Below, one piece after another: positions 9,883 through 23,600 of a DNA stretch of 64,000 nt (position 1 is the first letter of the stretch; every line of letters starts with the position of its first letter). The notes under the pieces were generated by a model that saw only the letters and a list, made by a program, of their open reading frames with translations, was not told where the DNA came from and did no database searches. The stretch comes from Amaranthus tricolor (Eukaryota > Streptophyta > Magnoliopsida > Caryophyllales > Amaranthaceae). Position numbers and translations under genes: made by a program. The stretch covers positions 40,321,422 to 40,385,421 of the forward strand of contig NC_080047.1 in the NCBI RefSeq assembly GCF_026212465.1, given 5' to 3'.

Positions 9883-12800
9883 TTATCTTAAAAGTGGTAT
9901 CAACAAGTATTCCACGCTCATAACCTGAAAAAGAGTAGAAATTTCATTCTTAATAATTGGTACACATTATAATTTATATCTTAGATATTGATTATATAAT
10001 ATACTAATTCATCATAATCATTTTAAAGGCTCTGTTATAATTTTAAAATTTTGTGTCGTTATTTGTATGTGTTCTATTTGTTGTGTATATTTAGTTACCA
10101 TGATTACTATTCATGGTTAACGTGGGTGTAAGTTGTAGGCTTTCGGATAGTTGTAGGTTCTTATCTCTTTGAAGACCCTTATTGAACCGAGAGACTCTTT
10201 GACTGCACTCTCCTATAGGGTATGAGTTACCGTCTATCTTCCCTCCCCAGACCCTGACCATAGTTGTCTATGAGCGAGATACACTAGGTATGATAATGAT
10301 AATGACAACTTTAATAAAGTAATTTCAAAATACTTTAAAAAGACAAAAAAAACTCATTACTTTAGTTGATCGTAGTAATTACTCTCTTTGTTTCATTGAA
10401 GTTAGAGTATTTTTTATTTTGGTTTAATCTTAATTTTTCTCAATTTTCTCCATATTTAATTTTTCTCCATACTTAAAACATACATTAAAAGATTAATAAA
10501 TGTTATTAGGAGATTATTCATTTAAAAAGCCACTTACTTGCCAGAGTAACATATAAAAGGACTCAGCGGCAACACTGCTACGTATGTCAATGCTTTTGGC
10601 ACGGTACCAAACATATATGCCCAATATTGAATGTCCTACGACCTACAAAACAAGATTCCAATATGAAATATATATAAAATAATTATTATATAAATTTTTT
10701 CTAAAAAATATTATTTAATTCACACCCCTAATTATATAAACACATAAAATAACTAAAAACTATCACAAAGTCATCAACAGAGTCAGAATCATCAATTTAA
10801 TATATCTCGTATAAGTCAAGGTTCGAGGAGGAGGGTAGCAGACAAATAATACCTCATGTAAAGGGTTAGTTTCACATCGCGCCTGAGCCAAAGACTATCA
10901 ACAATTACTAAAAGTAACATGACTCATTAAATCATTTGAACTTTTTTATCTATGTGAAGTTGCACATAACATTTGCTACATAATTTTGCAACCAAAGGTC
11001 AATAGAAAACAGTCACTTCTGTCATTAATACCAATAAGATTGTCAACATCTAACCCTCCCAAATTACAATCTGAATGAATGTCACTTAATACATTGGGAT
11101 AAAAAATAGAAAAATATAGTTTAAAAATAAGGAAGAAGACAGTTTCACCATAGTGCATCTGCTCCAAGTTGTTGAAGCTTGTTTTCCTCCCACTAGAATT
11201 CCAAAAATGAAAGCTACTTCAAGTAGGCATACACAGAGTTGAAACATCTACAACACCAGTACATTACATCAGTCAAAGTCAAATGGACGAGGAATTTCAG
11301 TCATTGATTTTAAAAGTGGTAACCAATTTAGCTGCATTTTATCTTTTAACTTATTTTTTATTGAATCAGATAAAATTAAATTAGATAAAAAAGATTTAAA
11401 TTAGTTAATGAAGTTTCTAAAATAAACCTTTTTGTCGCCCAATTTAACCGCTAGAGTTTTGATTCCGTTCCTCCTATCTCCTTCAATATCGGGTATATCC
11501 TGTATAAATTTTAGAATGATTTTAAATCAACAATCGTTATATTATATTGATATTTACATGCACGGGCATATAATCTCTAATTTAATATTAAATTCTTATA
11601 AATATATATTTTATTAAATTTATTATATAACATCGTATCTTATAATATATCAAATAGGCTTGAATTTTGAGTTTTTTTTACAAGAGAAACAAAACATATG
11701 CTAAGAAAACTCGAACCTTTAACTCCATATGATCAAAAAATCGTTTACCATTAAATCACCAACAAAAATTATATATGTCCGTATTTCAAAAAGGGAAAAA
11801 AGACATATGTTAAGTACATTTTTCAAAGATATATACTTTTGTGAAGTAATTAAAGAGGTTTTCGATTCTAAATATATTTAAAAGAATATTATTCCGTAAA
11901 AGTAAGTTTTTTAATAAATGATGTAAGTTTTGATGAACAAGTAATAAAAATCAATAATTCAATGAGAAAAATTAATTATGTTCAACAAAATTACCATAAA
12001 TTAATTGTGTAGCAACACAACACTTACCTTAAATAGTCCAGTTACAACGGAAAAGAAACCTATAATCATAATCCCGAAAGTAAAAGTATTTGAGAAGATA
12101 ATTGGTCGTCCAAAGAAGAAAACCTACCAACAGAAAATGGCGTTTATTGTTACCCTAATATAGAATTATAAAACAACCATAACCATTAGAATATTGTCTA
12201 ACAATATAAATTTTTTTTTACTGTTACAATTATCGATGACTTGGTTTACCAAGATATAAGACTTGATTATGAAAATTAATTAAATTGTTAGCGATTGAAG
12301 AGAAAGCTCCAAGTATGCATTTGGAATTGGTTGAGAGAATATTAACCTAGTATACCTCCTATTATTTTATTGAGATTGCTGATAACAGTGATATTATAGT
12401 GGTATATTACAAGATACAAATATTTCTAATTACAATCATTACTATAGCACTTTTTTTGAAATAGGTAGATTTATAGAATGTATACATCCTCCATTATATT
12501 ATATTTGCAACTGATAAAATAATATATATTTACATAATATATTACTATTAATTATCATAAGTATTTCGAAATAAAAGAGAATATATAAGAAATCCTTACG
12601 CAATAAAAGGGTTGAGAGATACCTGTATGTGCAAATAGAATACAGTTTGCACTGTTGCGCGAGCTACGACAAAAGACAATGTTGCAACAAAAGAATATTT
12701 CTTCCATCTCAACATTGGAAGCTGTAATCATTAGATTTTAAATCATGAAATTTTTTTAAAAAATAACTTCAATTACAAATCACATGAAAATCAAAAAAAG

Positions 12801-14958
12801 TAAAAAAAATAAATAAATATAAAAGTGATAAAACAATAAAAATAATTAAGTAGAAGTTGAAATAAGTGTCTTACATCAACTGAGTATCCAAACCCTGCAA
12901 CAATGTAGACTACAGCAATCCATAATAAGTATGGCGATCCTGATCTCCATGCGAGTAACAAACTCTGTAGCCACAAATATTATTTGATCAATTTAGCAAA
13001 TTATAAAGGATAACGTTTATTTTATAATAATAAGCTTTTAAGTATATTGATTTCATTGACTAGCTAGTATTATAAATTTTATTAAATTTCTTATAAATTC
13101 AAAAAAATTAAATTTTATTATTTATTCACAAAAAACCAAGGAAAAAATTGTTACCATAACAGCACTGGTTGTAGATATCAGAATCCCGTTTGTAATAGAT
13201 AATTCACCGGAGGCCAATGGCAGATATGGCTTGTTAATCTGTTTCAATAAAGTATGCAATAACTTAATTATGTCTAAAATTAAAGTCCATAATTTGTAAT
13301 ATAAGTATAAAGATTTTTTAGTAAAATAACAAATAAAACGATCAAAAATAGCACATTGAAATAAATCATTAAGTAACAGAGTAAGTAACAGGGTCGGCCC
13401 TAAGGGTGGGCGAGAAGTGCCACCACCCAGGACCAAAAAATTAGAAGTATAATACGGTACGGAAAAGAGCAGAAATATAGAAAAGACTCATGAAAAATTA
13501 ATGGTAAGTGCGTGTGAAAGAAAACTGAAAAAGAGTAATGGAAACGCAAAATACTTAAAAACTTTTGTGAAGAAAGTTATTATTTTCTCGTGATTAAATA
13601 TAGCTTCTCAAATGAAACAATGAGTTACATTTTCTAGGTTATAGTCTTTAAGCTGGGTATTATTATTATGTAATTTTGTTGAATTGTGTATTTTATGAGA
13701 TGATTTCTTTAAGTTAAAATAGCCTAAAAACGGAGGAGATAGTGAAATTGTTTGACGAAAGAATTTATAAAAATATAAAATTTAAAATGGTATATATATC
13801 TCATTTTTTAGTTTATTGTCGGCGATTTTTTGTGTCGATTCAAGTTTTAGCAGTTGGGAGTTGCTAAACAAAGAGAAAATGTCAAAAATTCACTTGAAGA
13901 AATATAATTATTTTTAAAAAGCCTCCAAATTAAAATATCACTTAGGAAATGTGGATCAAGTTGAATGTTCATGAAAAGTTTTAATTCATTAGAAGTCAAT
14001 AAGAGACAAGATTAACTAAAAAAACACACCTTATCAATCTCCATGTCGCAAATTTGATTTATACCAACGGCATAAATTACGCACAATATTATAACTATAA
14101 TTCCCTATCATAATAAATTACATATATTAGCAAATAATTAAATCAGTTTGAAGCAAAATATTTTTTAATTAAAATGTAAATATACCGGAAATTACCTCAA
14201 CAACTCTGACAAAAAATAATGGACTAAAATCCGAGAGATTCTCTACCGCAAGCAATGACGTTGATATTAAAAAAGCAATCTACCACGAACAAGTTGTTAT
14301 TAGTTTTATTTGATTCATTAAACATTAGTTGCAAGGTTTAGATAATAAAATTGGTAATTATTTTTAAATTATATTTTTTTTAAATTATTACATATACTTA
14401 AGTTAGAAAATATCTGATTATTTATTGTCTAAACTCTGAATCTATACACTAGAAGCATAAGTTAGAAAATCAAAATATAATTTACAATTATTGCGAGAAA
14501 ATCATGAGTTAGTCTGGTTGATAATTTTGTTTTACACCATAACAATATAGGAGTAATACTTTTAATTTTATATACTTTTTAAGTTAATTCAATACAATAG
14601 TGTTATTTTATTTTTGTTTTATTACAAATAGAAAAAATACATAGATATATTTAAAGAGTGAAAACTGCCCGAAAAGAGTTAAGTAGGATTAAATGTCTCA
14701 CCGATACGTTAATGATGATTAATTAAAAAAAAATTAAGCTTAAAATTAAAAAGTTACCGTTGCATAGATGGAATAAGGACGAGTGAATTTATAGAATGCA
14801 TTAAGAGCTTGTGAAAAAGATTTGACTCTTGTTTTTGCTACATTTACTTTTGTTTCAGCTTCAATTTTGCTTGCATGCACCGTCTTTCCATTAACCCTTC
14901 GGCTTATTTGACTCTCTACTTGAGTTAACTTTAAAGTTTCATATTTTGTGTTCTCCAT
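9883..14958 (-). CDS. UbiA aromatic prenyltransferase, homogentisate/phenolic type (11 exons)
   Basis: Integral-membrane prenyltransferase expected to move a prenyl diphosphate chain onto an aromatic acceptor such as homogentisate or a flavonoid/coumarin. Exons, in minus order: 14958-14758, 14279-14196, 14104-14030, 13238-13155, 12964-12875, 12721-12623, 12123-12028, 11499-11428, 11247-11149, 10642-10538, 9924-9883. All are a whole number of codons with GT-AG introns, giving 348 residues. The first Asp motif NQICDMEID spans residues 111-119, followed by NKPYLPLASGELS. The second motif, KDIPDIEGD, spans 243-251. The C-terminus reads SFYMLLWQ then VEYLLIPLLR. FYKFTRPYS near residue 55 matches the family's start of the membrane core. 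Plastid family members usually carry an N-terminal transit peptide of 60 or more residues. Here a stop lies in frame 12 bp before the ATG and the upstream exon appears non-coding, so a transit peptide is not evident. The acceptor cannot be predicted. Reading frame and splice sites look intact. Confidence 0.9.
10130..10300 (+). repeat. RTE-LINE 3'-end copy in prenyltransferase intron 10
   Basis: Shares GAGAGACTCTTTGACTGCAC, CCCTCCCCAGACCCTGACC and TATGAGCGAGATACACTAGG with the 3' end of the 394-3556 LINE. It ends in a degenerate GATAAT tail. Either a truncated LINE or a SINE sharing that tail. Confidence 0.7.
10795..10880 (-). repeat. Short LINE/SINE 3'-end fragment in intron 9
   Basis: Reverse complement contains GTCTGCTACCCTCCTCC and CTTGACTTATACGAGATA, matching the repeat near 38340-38410. 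Confidence 0.5.
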
Positions 14959-15485
14959 AATCTCCACTTAATTTCTCTGCTGCTTTGCTAAAACAACATT
15001 CAAAATATATATTAAATAATTATTTTAATATTTTATTGGGTCTTAAGTAAAGTTTAGATATCTGTTTTTAAGTACGAATGTGCATATTTATTTTTAAAGT
15101 GACTACGATAAACTACTAATTTATTTCAATTAAACTAAGTCTTGATTTACTCAACTAATCTAATTAACGAACAAAAAATAACAAATTAAGAATAATACTA
15201 CTTATGTACCTAGATTCAATTAATATCAATGAAAAAGAAAAAAAAATATCAAATGATACCCACTAGCTAATAACCCAAACTCAACAATTAAAACACTATC
15301 AAGGTATTAAATCGTCATTAATTTTAAAGATTTGCACGTGTTACTTTCTAAGTAAAAATATTACTTTTAAATTAAATGAAAAATTACGCCCTTAAAATAG
15401 CGGAATATTATAAACTAATAATATAACTTAGGTTAAAAATACATTAGATTGTATATTTGAGGTGTAGTGAGCCTTTGGTTGCATA

Positions 15486-16348
15486 CACTAGTACAATTAA
15501 TGTTATTTGCTGTTGTAGAAATAAGCTTATTTGCTGCTTATTTTAAAATTGTGGCAAATAAAAGGGCAGCAAATAACCAAAAACATTTGTTGTTATCTAA
15601 CGAATTACGGCAAGTAAAATTGTTTATTTGTTACATTTTAAAAAAATCACAACAAAAACTCGAAAATTGTGTTTTTTTATAAGTTATAAACAACAACAAA
15701 TAATGATCTTTTTTCCTTATACTACCACAACAAAAAGCAATAACAGTCATGATCCCGTGGTTGAATAACTAAAAGACTAACTTCAAACATCTAATTGAGC
15801 AACAACCACACTAAATATCAGAATAAGTATACATAAATCTAGGAACAAACTCATTCATTTATAATTGACAACGTGTTCATATACAAAAACACGTTTCATC
15901 TTTGATAATTCAGTATACTTTCATCGTGATTACAAAAATTGGAATGATTTTTTGCAACGGCTATTGAGGTAGGAAGAAAATTGAATCCTAATAACAGCAG
16001 AAATTATTTAATCTACCTCAACTTGCTGAAATTATTTCTACTGAAATTATTTAAAGTATAGAAATGCTAAGAGGTTAGAAAGGAATAAAGAGAAGGAAGA
16101 AAAGAATGAATAATCCAATTCACACTTCACTAATGAAGCTGAATTTTGATTTGTGAGGGATTAGGCCAAATGAAATATGTCGTGTAGGATTAGATTTTTT
16201 GATGTGGTTACTTAAAAAAACAGAAAAAAAAATAATTTGCTGTGAATTTATTAAAACAATAGCATTAATTTTTTTTTTTTTTTTTTTTGCGATATTTGGA
16301 ATTTAAACAGCAAATAAATAGCAACAAATTTAACTAATTCTACTAGTA
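15486..16348. mobile_element. Small non-autonomous CACTA-type transposon
   Basis: 863 bp. The left end CACTAGTACAATTAATG and right end ATTCTACTAGTA form inverted repeats, with the terminal G of the right end mutated to A. Flanking ATA at 15483-15485 and 16349-16351 is a perfect 3-bp target duplication, as CACTA elements make. Subterminal TTTGCTG/CAGCAAA and TTTGTTGC/GCAACAAA motifs occur on both sides. No transposase is encoded. It lies in the probable 5'-UTR intron of the prenyltransferase gene. Confidence 0.75.
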
Positions 16349-16484
16349 ATATGAAGTATATATTAGAGCCAATGCACAGAATAAAAATATATATGCAAGA
16401 GGTATATAATTGATTCATCATGTTATATTGTAGAGGAATTGAAAATAAAAACCAAAGGTAACAGAAGATTAGATAAAACTTACA

Positions 16485-16596
16485 GGTGGTTGATTAGAAA
16501 TTAATAGAGATAAGATTATATATATCTTTGTTTAAGCCAATCGGAATATGAGAAAAAGTATGAATAAAGTTTTAGTCTCGCAAGATGTATATATAG
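16485..16596 (-). promoter_or_regulatory. Probable promoter and non-coding first exon of the prenyltransferase
   Basis: On the minus strand, CTATATATAC (16596-16587) is a good TATA box. About 30 bp downstream an ATG-free stretch begins and ends at CACCT followed by GTAAGT (16483-16478), a strong splice donor. The nearest acceptor before the start codon is TTTTAG near 14990. This would give a roughly 1.5-kb 5'-UTR intron containing the CACTA element. Inferred from signals only; a transcript would settle it. Confidence 0.45.
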
Positions 16597-16700
16597 CTAG
16601 CTATTACAATGCAAGGAAACAACATGCAGTATTTGTTTATTCAACACTAGTCTTGCATGCCATCATTATTTTGTAAAAAATATAAATATAATAAATTAAA

Positions 16701-17122
16701 GGAAAAATTACCTAGAATAATCCAACATTTTTCTAACTTTCTTACAATAATTTTATCTATTAATTAACCAGGAATAATTCCAATTTTAAAGGGTATTTTC
16801 CTAGAGTAAACTTGGGTAACCTGATAACCTGCTATATTAGGTAATTCACCAAAAAAGAAAATATAAAATTAATATAAAATTAAAAAGAATATTGAAAATT
16901 TACATAAAAAATTTTGAATGGTTAAAAAAATCAGAATTTTTTTCAACATTTTATTTTAATTTATCATTTTTTAAAATAAAACTTGTTATAGCAAGTCATT
17001 AGGTTATCGGGTTCACTTTAGGAAAATACCCCTCCAAAGTTTGGATTAATCATGATTAATCGATAGGTGGAATTATCGTAGGAAAATCATAAAAAGATAG
17101 GATTATTCTAGGTAATTTTTCC
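16701..17122. repeat. MITE-like foldback, copy 1
   Basis: 422 bp with inverted ends GGAAAAATTACCTAGAATAA and TTATTCTAGGTAATTTTTCC. A second copy, with the same internal segments such as GTATTTTCCTAGAGTA, lies at 30477-30912. No coding capacity. Confidence 0.8.
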
Positions 17123-18839
17123 TAAATTAAAATCTTTATAGTTTCTTTGTTATTTACAACAAATGTTTTTTAGATCACATCCATCAAAGTATTAATGTCC
17201 ACTATGTTCAGGCCAAATTACAAGATTCCGACCATTTAGTGGTCGAAATTATAAATCTTCAATTATGCATAATGAAAAAAATATATAATGATATTTTCAG
17301 GTTAGAGGTTTGCTATAAAGACTGTACATAAAAACTAACAAACACTTTTTATAATCAATTTATTTTTAACTTCTTATAAAAGATTAAAAGATAAACAAAA
17401 TAAAGTATGATAAAGAATCTTATATTTTCAAAATAAGTATAATATTAAATTATATTAAAAATTTAAATTTATTATATACAACTATTAGAACTGTATAATA
17501 ATATTTCCTAGTAAAAGTTTATACAAAGTTGATATAATATATCTAAACGATTTAAACAAACTCTTTAAGAATTATGATTTGTAATGAATCACATGTATAA
17601 ACTCGATTACAATATACAATTACATATACTATACACACTCGTGGTCTTAATTGGCCTACTGCGGACAAATTAGCTAACGTCATCGACACTATTAAATAGG
17701 AGTATTGATATATGTTGGCCGGTCCATCACCAACTAATCCGCCACGTTTTTTTTCTATCAAATTACATATATGAGTATATGGAAATCAATTCAACTAGTA
17801 AAATATCTTCAAGTGAGATTGTTAAATGATTCGTTTTAGTATATATTTTTTATAATATTACTTTGAATTTAATGAATACTTTATTTTTCTTCCATATGAA
17901 TATTCTTAACTCCCCTATTAATTTTAAAATATTGCATAAGAAATGATTAAATATCACAAATTTAAGTAAAGTTTAATAGCAAACATAGTAGAAATGAAAT
18001 TTAAGGTCTTTTATTCGAGTCTTTATACATGCTATGATGCTAATAAAAATTAAATTGTACTTGTTACAACAAGTCTTGTATGAGACCGTTTCCTCATGAA
18101 ACGAGGTTATATAATTAACTTATTTTTTCTAAATAATCACTTTTATAAGATTGTAAGCGATCACCTTAAGACTATAAAATTATCATTTTAATAAGTAATC
18201 ACACTGTATATTGAGTCAATTCATTAAAGAGAGTTCTCAACATAAAACCATCATATTAAAAAATTTGTGATTTTGTTATAATTTTTTTTCTTTAAAATGT
18301 GAGAATTAACCACTTTATATAATGATTAAAAGGAAAACATAATCTTTGAATTGACCATTATGATTCCGATTATAACATTCTTCCGTTAATTTAAAAATAA
18401 AAATTTGAAGTTTGAAAAATCTAAGAATTGTGTCTCCAAAGATTTTACATACTAAATAACAAAAGTTGTTATCAGTAATCACTAATCTCATTGACCTTTC
18501 ACACATATGTGAAAGAATATACAAAAGATTTGGTATAAAGAAAATTAAATTTACAAAATTAAAGTAACGGTGTACACTTTGGTAGGCGCTATTTTTTTTC
18601 TTGGATCAATTTTTAAATTTACAAAATTAACAAGTATTTTTATTTGATAAGTACAATCAAATACAATTATTAAATAATTGATTTTTTTTTCAATCAACTG
18701 AACAATTTCTATAATAAAATAAGAAAATATGAACGGAGTCAAAATGCTTTAAACACTTAGGGGGTGTATGATATATGAATATATCATACTTCAACCATCA
18801 GCTTATAAGTTTTGTGATTTTTGTTCTGGTTTAGTAAAG
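17123..18839. other. AT-rich intergenic sequence with one GAGAC-type repeat
   Basis: No gene recognised. Positions about 18066-18235 start AAGTCTTGTATGAGACCG, a repeat end also seen in the copies near 28290 and 32760. Confidence 0.5.
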
Positions 18840-18938
18840 TAACGGTGTTCACAAGAATTGGTGTAACCAACAAACTTCGTTATTAGGAGAGTACACTAGC
18901 AGCTTCTTGCTCTTGTTGGATAGTAAGCTCACGATTTA
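18840..18938 (-). pseudogene. Older Copia gag, part B (3' of the insertion)
   Basis: Minus-strand frame RELTIQQEQEAASVL continues directly from part A at 24066 once the inserted element and one copy of its ATTTA duplication are removed. It shows that Copia element 2 landed in this older gag. Confidence 0.75.
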
Positions 18939-19024
18939 TGTTGGATATACTGGATGTGCACCAGCAGTAAGTCAAGCAAGCTGTTGGATATATCGGATGT
19001 GCACCAGCAGTAAGTCAAGCAAGC
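18939..19024. repeat. 43-bp tandem duplication at the LTR start
   Basis: Two copies differing by two bases (GATATACTGG versus GATATATCGG). Both begin TGTTGGATAT and end GTCAAGCAAGC. Confidence 0.9.
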
Positions 19025-19192
19025 AGCAAGATATCAAGAATCATGCACGTGACCAGCAAGCAGCTAGGCTTTGATTAGCAATTCTGTTAGGTGTTTGGTA
19101 GGAGTTTGTTACGTCCAGTGGCCTAGTCAGCATACTTAGTTAACCTTGCTTTGTACAGGATGTTAGTAGGTTCCTTCTTGTATTTCACTTCC

Positions 19193-19370
<178 letters not shown>

Positions 19371-19468
19371 CACTCCCTTGTATCATTCATTAAAAAAGCA
19401 ATTAATAAATATCAGCTTGTTTTCTCTCAATTATTTGTTTTCTTAAGCGTAAATTGCTTGTTTCAACA

Positions 19469-19480
19469 TGGTATCAGAGT
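19469..19480 (+). other. Primer-binding site of Copia element 2
   Basis: TGGTATCAGAGT, one mismatch from the usual initiator tRNA-Met complement, directly after the LTR. Confidence 0.88.
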
Positions 19481-19584
19481 CACTAAATCAAATCTAATAT
19501 AGTCGTTCCTTCTTCCTAATCATTCCCTCTTCTTCTTGTTGTTCCATTATACCAAGATTCTTGTACTTGTTCTCTTTCTTCATC

Positions 19585-20490
19585 ATGGTGAATCACAGTA
19601 GCAACAACAGTCAAAATGGCTCATCCTCCTCTTATCTTACCATAAATCCCAGTTCTACCTACTACTTACACCCTTCTGATTGAAGGCAAAAACTCATAAA
19701 CATTGTATTCTCTGGGTCTGGTTTTATTGATTGGAAGAGGGTCATGACAATTGCCCTTGTTGGGAAAAACAAATTGGCATTTGTTGATGGTTTTCTTCCT
19801 AGACCAACCAACAATGTGGCTGCTAGGAAGGCATGGAATAGGGTTAACAATGTCATCATGAGATGGATTATTGCTGTGTTATAGGATTCCATTGCTAAGA
19901 GTATCTTGTCTTATAAGACAGCCAAGGAGATATGGGATGAGTTACAAGAGAGATATGGACAAAGTTCCAATGCACAACTTTTTTCTCTTCAAGAAGAGTT
20001 GAATAATCTTGTTCAAACACCAAGAATGAGCATCTCTGATTTTTTCACCAGAATTAAAACCCAATAGTATAAACTTGATGGATTAAACCCCTTCCCTACT
20101 TGCTCTTGTGCAACAGTTGTCACTTGTGTGTGTGACATTGCCAAGAAAAGCTTCAAGATGCAACAAAATAATAGGGTTATCAGTTTTTTGATGAGATTGG
20201 ATAAAAAAAATACAGTCAATTCAGATCAAATATGTTAATGATGCAAGAACTTTCCACTTATGCACAAGCATATAGCATCCTACTTTAAGAAGAAAAGCAT
20301 TTAGAGTTTAGTGCAAGAAATAATGAACCAAATGATTCTCTTGCTTGCAAAGTGGAAAAGAGAAAGTTCTAAGAAAAGGGAAAGAATCAATCTGAAGGCA
20401 ATAGGAATAAAAGAACATTGTTCTACTGTGACCACTGCAAAATCAGTGGGCACACTAAAGAAAGATGCTGAAAATTGATAGGGTACCCAG
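19585..20490 (+). pseudogene. Copia element 2 gag, disrupted
   Basis: Starts at an ATG followed by VNHSSNNSQNGSSSS. Gag core motifs SGFIDWKRVM, FVDGFLPRP and AKEIWDELQERYGQ are readable, and a zinc knuckle CDHCKISGHTKERC lies near 20425. Stop codons fall near 19681, 19880, 20065 and 20470. Confidence 0.85.
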
Positions 20491-20699
20491 CAAATTTTAA
20501 AGGCAATACTTGGAAGAAAGACAGATTCAATGCCAATCCTACAACTGTTGAGGAAGCCACTGTGACTCCTACCTTTACTCCTGCACAGCATCAACAAATT
20601 CTTGAGATGTTGAACAAGCAAGAAACAACAAATCCACCAACACTTATACTAATACATCCCATCTAACAGGTATGTTTTGTTTAACTACCCTTCAAGATG

Positions 20700-23600
20700 A
20701 TGAGTGGATAATTGATCGTGATGCATCAGACCACATGTGCAATGAACTTGCTTAATTCCTTTCTTATGAATTAATTTAAGATAGGAGTCACTCCATTACT
20801 ATACCAAATGGGGGAAATATACCCATCAAATATATAGGGCAGGTCAAATTGAATAATGGTGTTGTTCTTCATAATGTTTTATATGTGCCTCAGTTCAGGT
20901 TTAATCTTATTGCTGTTAGCAAAGTTATTTCTGATATGCATGGCTTAGTTGTCTTTGACACTAACAAATGCTACCTTCAGAAAACCTTGAAGAAGAGAAT
21001 TCACCTGCTTGGTAAGCTCAAGTCTGGTCTCCACATCGTTGAGGACAACAGACCTCACACCAATGCAAGTGTCACCATAGAATGTTGTACTCAGACAACA
21101 TCCAAATCAGTTCTTCATAAGGCCAAGTTATGGCATCTCAGGATGGGCCACCTACCCATCAATAGACTGAAGTTTTTGTTTCTTGAAATAAGTGAGAACT
21201 TAGTCAAACCTCATATGTTTCTACACAATATGCCCCTTAGGTAAACAGACTAGGAATGTATATCCTAAGTCTTCTTGTAAATCACAAACGCCCCTAAAGC
21301 TTTTGCATATTGATGTATGGGGTCCCTTTAGAAATAAAACAAGAACAAATTTTTCCATGTTTGTCACTATTGTTGATGATTTTAGAAAAATGTGTTGGAT
21401 TTTCCTTATTAAACAAAAATCTGAATTTACAGATGTCTTTAAGAATTTTGTGACCTATATTGAAAATCAGTTGAATTCTAAAGTTAAAGGTGTTAGAACT
21501 GATAACACACCTGACTTAACTAAGAGGAATGCACTCTAATTTTATGTGCAAAAAAGAATTAAACTTCAAACCAGTTGTACTGACACACCACAACAGAATG
21601 GTGTAGTGGAGAGGAAGCACAAATATATCCTAGAGACTGCCAGATCTCTCCTTTTTCATGCCAATCTCCCTCTTAGTTTTTGGGGAGATTGTGTTCAATG
21701 CTCAATTCATCTAATAAACAGAATGCCCTTACAAGTTCTCAAAGGGAAAACACCTTATGAACTACTATTTGGCTATAAGCCAAATTATTCACATTTAAGA
21801 ATCTTTGAATGTCTTTGCTTTGTGAGCACCCTAAAAAGGGATAGACACAATTTTTTACCAAGAGCACAGAAGTGTGTCCTCATTGGTTATTCAACTAGCC
21901 AAAAGGGCTATAAAGTGTATAATCATGAAACCAAAGTTGTTTCAGTTTCTAAAGATGTTGTGTTCTATGAACACTTTTTCCCTTTTCATTGCAATAATGA
22001 CAAAAATAATGTTTTAAAGCAATTTTTTCTACCAACATCCTTTGAGAATTTGGATGATTTTGATACCTACCCTACTCATCATAACATCAATCCTGATCCC
22101 TTTAATAAACTTGATCAGAAGACTGCTGCTCTAATTGATCAAGTGACTGATGGTTGTGAAGATAGTGCATCACATGATGATACTCCTTATTCCCATGTAC
22201 TTAGAAGATCTCTCAGAGATCACAAAAGACCAGCATATTTGGATAACTACCAATGTAGTAGTTTTATTGGGAACCATTGGTGTGGTCTAGTAGAGTGCAA
22301 AAGACATTCTGCCTTCTCTACTATTTTAGAACAAACCATATATTCAGAACCTAAAAGCCTCATAGAAGCCTTAGCTAACCCTTTGTGGAAAACAGCCATA
22401 GACCAAGAACTTGAAGCTTTAGAGAAAAACAAAACTTGAAAAGTTGTTCCTCTTCCCCATGGTAAAAAGGCAATAGGATCAAAATGGGTTTTTAAGGTCA
22501 ACTTAAAGGCCAATGGAACACTAGAGAGATATAAGGCTAGGTTAGAAGCCAAAAGTTACAACAAAAAGTTTGGGATAGATTATGAGGAGACATTCTCTCC
22601 AGTTGTTAAAATGAATACCATAAGGTGCCTTACTGCTGTATCATCACACAAAGGATGGATAATAAACCAATTAGATGTAAACAATGCCTTTTTACATGGA
22701 GACTTAAGAGATGAAGTTTACATGCAATTTCCCCCTGGTTATCCTAATCCTAACAATCATGTTTGTAGATTTCATAAGTCTTTATATGGTCTAAAGCAGA
22801 CATCAAGGTAATGGTTTGCCAAGTTGACTCAAGAACTAATCAACAAAGGTTACCAACAATCCAAGAATGATTATTCTCTTTTCATAAAGAAAAGAGATAC
22901 TTATATAACCTTTCTTGCCATATATGTAAATGATATACTACTTACTGGCAATGATACACATGAGATAAAAACTCTCAAAACCTATTTACACAGTGTCTTT
23001 AGCACTAAGGACCTAGGAAGGCTTCACTACTTCTTAGGTATTGAAGTGGCATACACTGAGAATAGCATAATCCTTCATCAAAACAAGTTTACTAAAGAGC
23101 TATTGTTAGAATTTAGTTTTGATAGCTTCAGGCTTATTGTTAATCCCCTACCAGCCAATTTGAAACTTTCAGCACATGAGGGCTCTCTTCTTGATAATCC
23201 AACTCTATATAGAAGCCTTGTTGGAAAACTTAAATTTTTAACCCACACAAGGCCTGATTTTTCTTATGTAGTAAAGGCTCTTAGTCAATTCATGCAAAAC
23301 TCAAAAGACTCCCACTTGAGAGCTTTAAAGCATACATTAAACTATGTTCACAACACTTATGGCCAAAGAATCATTCTCAATAGGTCTGACAACTTAACAC
23401 TGCAGGCCTTCTCTGATAGTGATTGGGGGGCTTGCATTGATACTAGAAGATCTGTAACAGGCTACATTCTCATGCTAAGTAACTCTCCTATAGCCTGGAG
23501 ATCTAAGAAACAAGGTATTGTGTCAAGATCGAGTTTTGAAGCAGAGTTTAGGGCTATGGTTGCTACTGCTGCAGAAGTAGTTTGTATTGTTAGACTTTTG

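Noticed and set aside
13389..13440. Possible hAT end CAGGGTCGGCCCTAAGGG in a prenyltransferase intron
   Set aside because: Only one end is visible and no matching terminus or 8-bp duplication was found.
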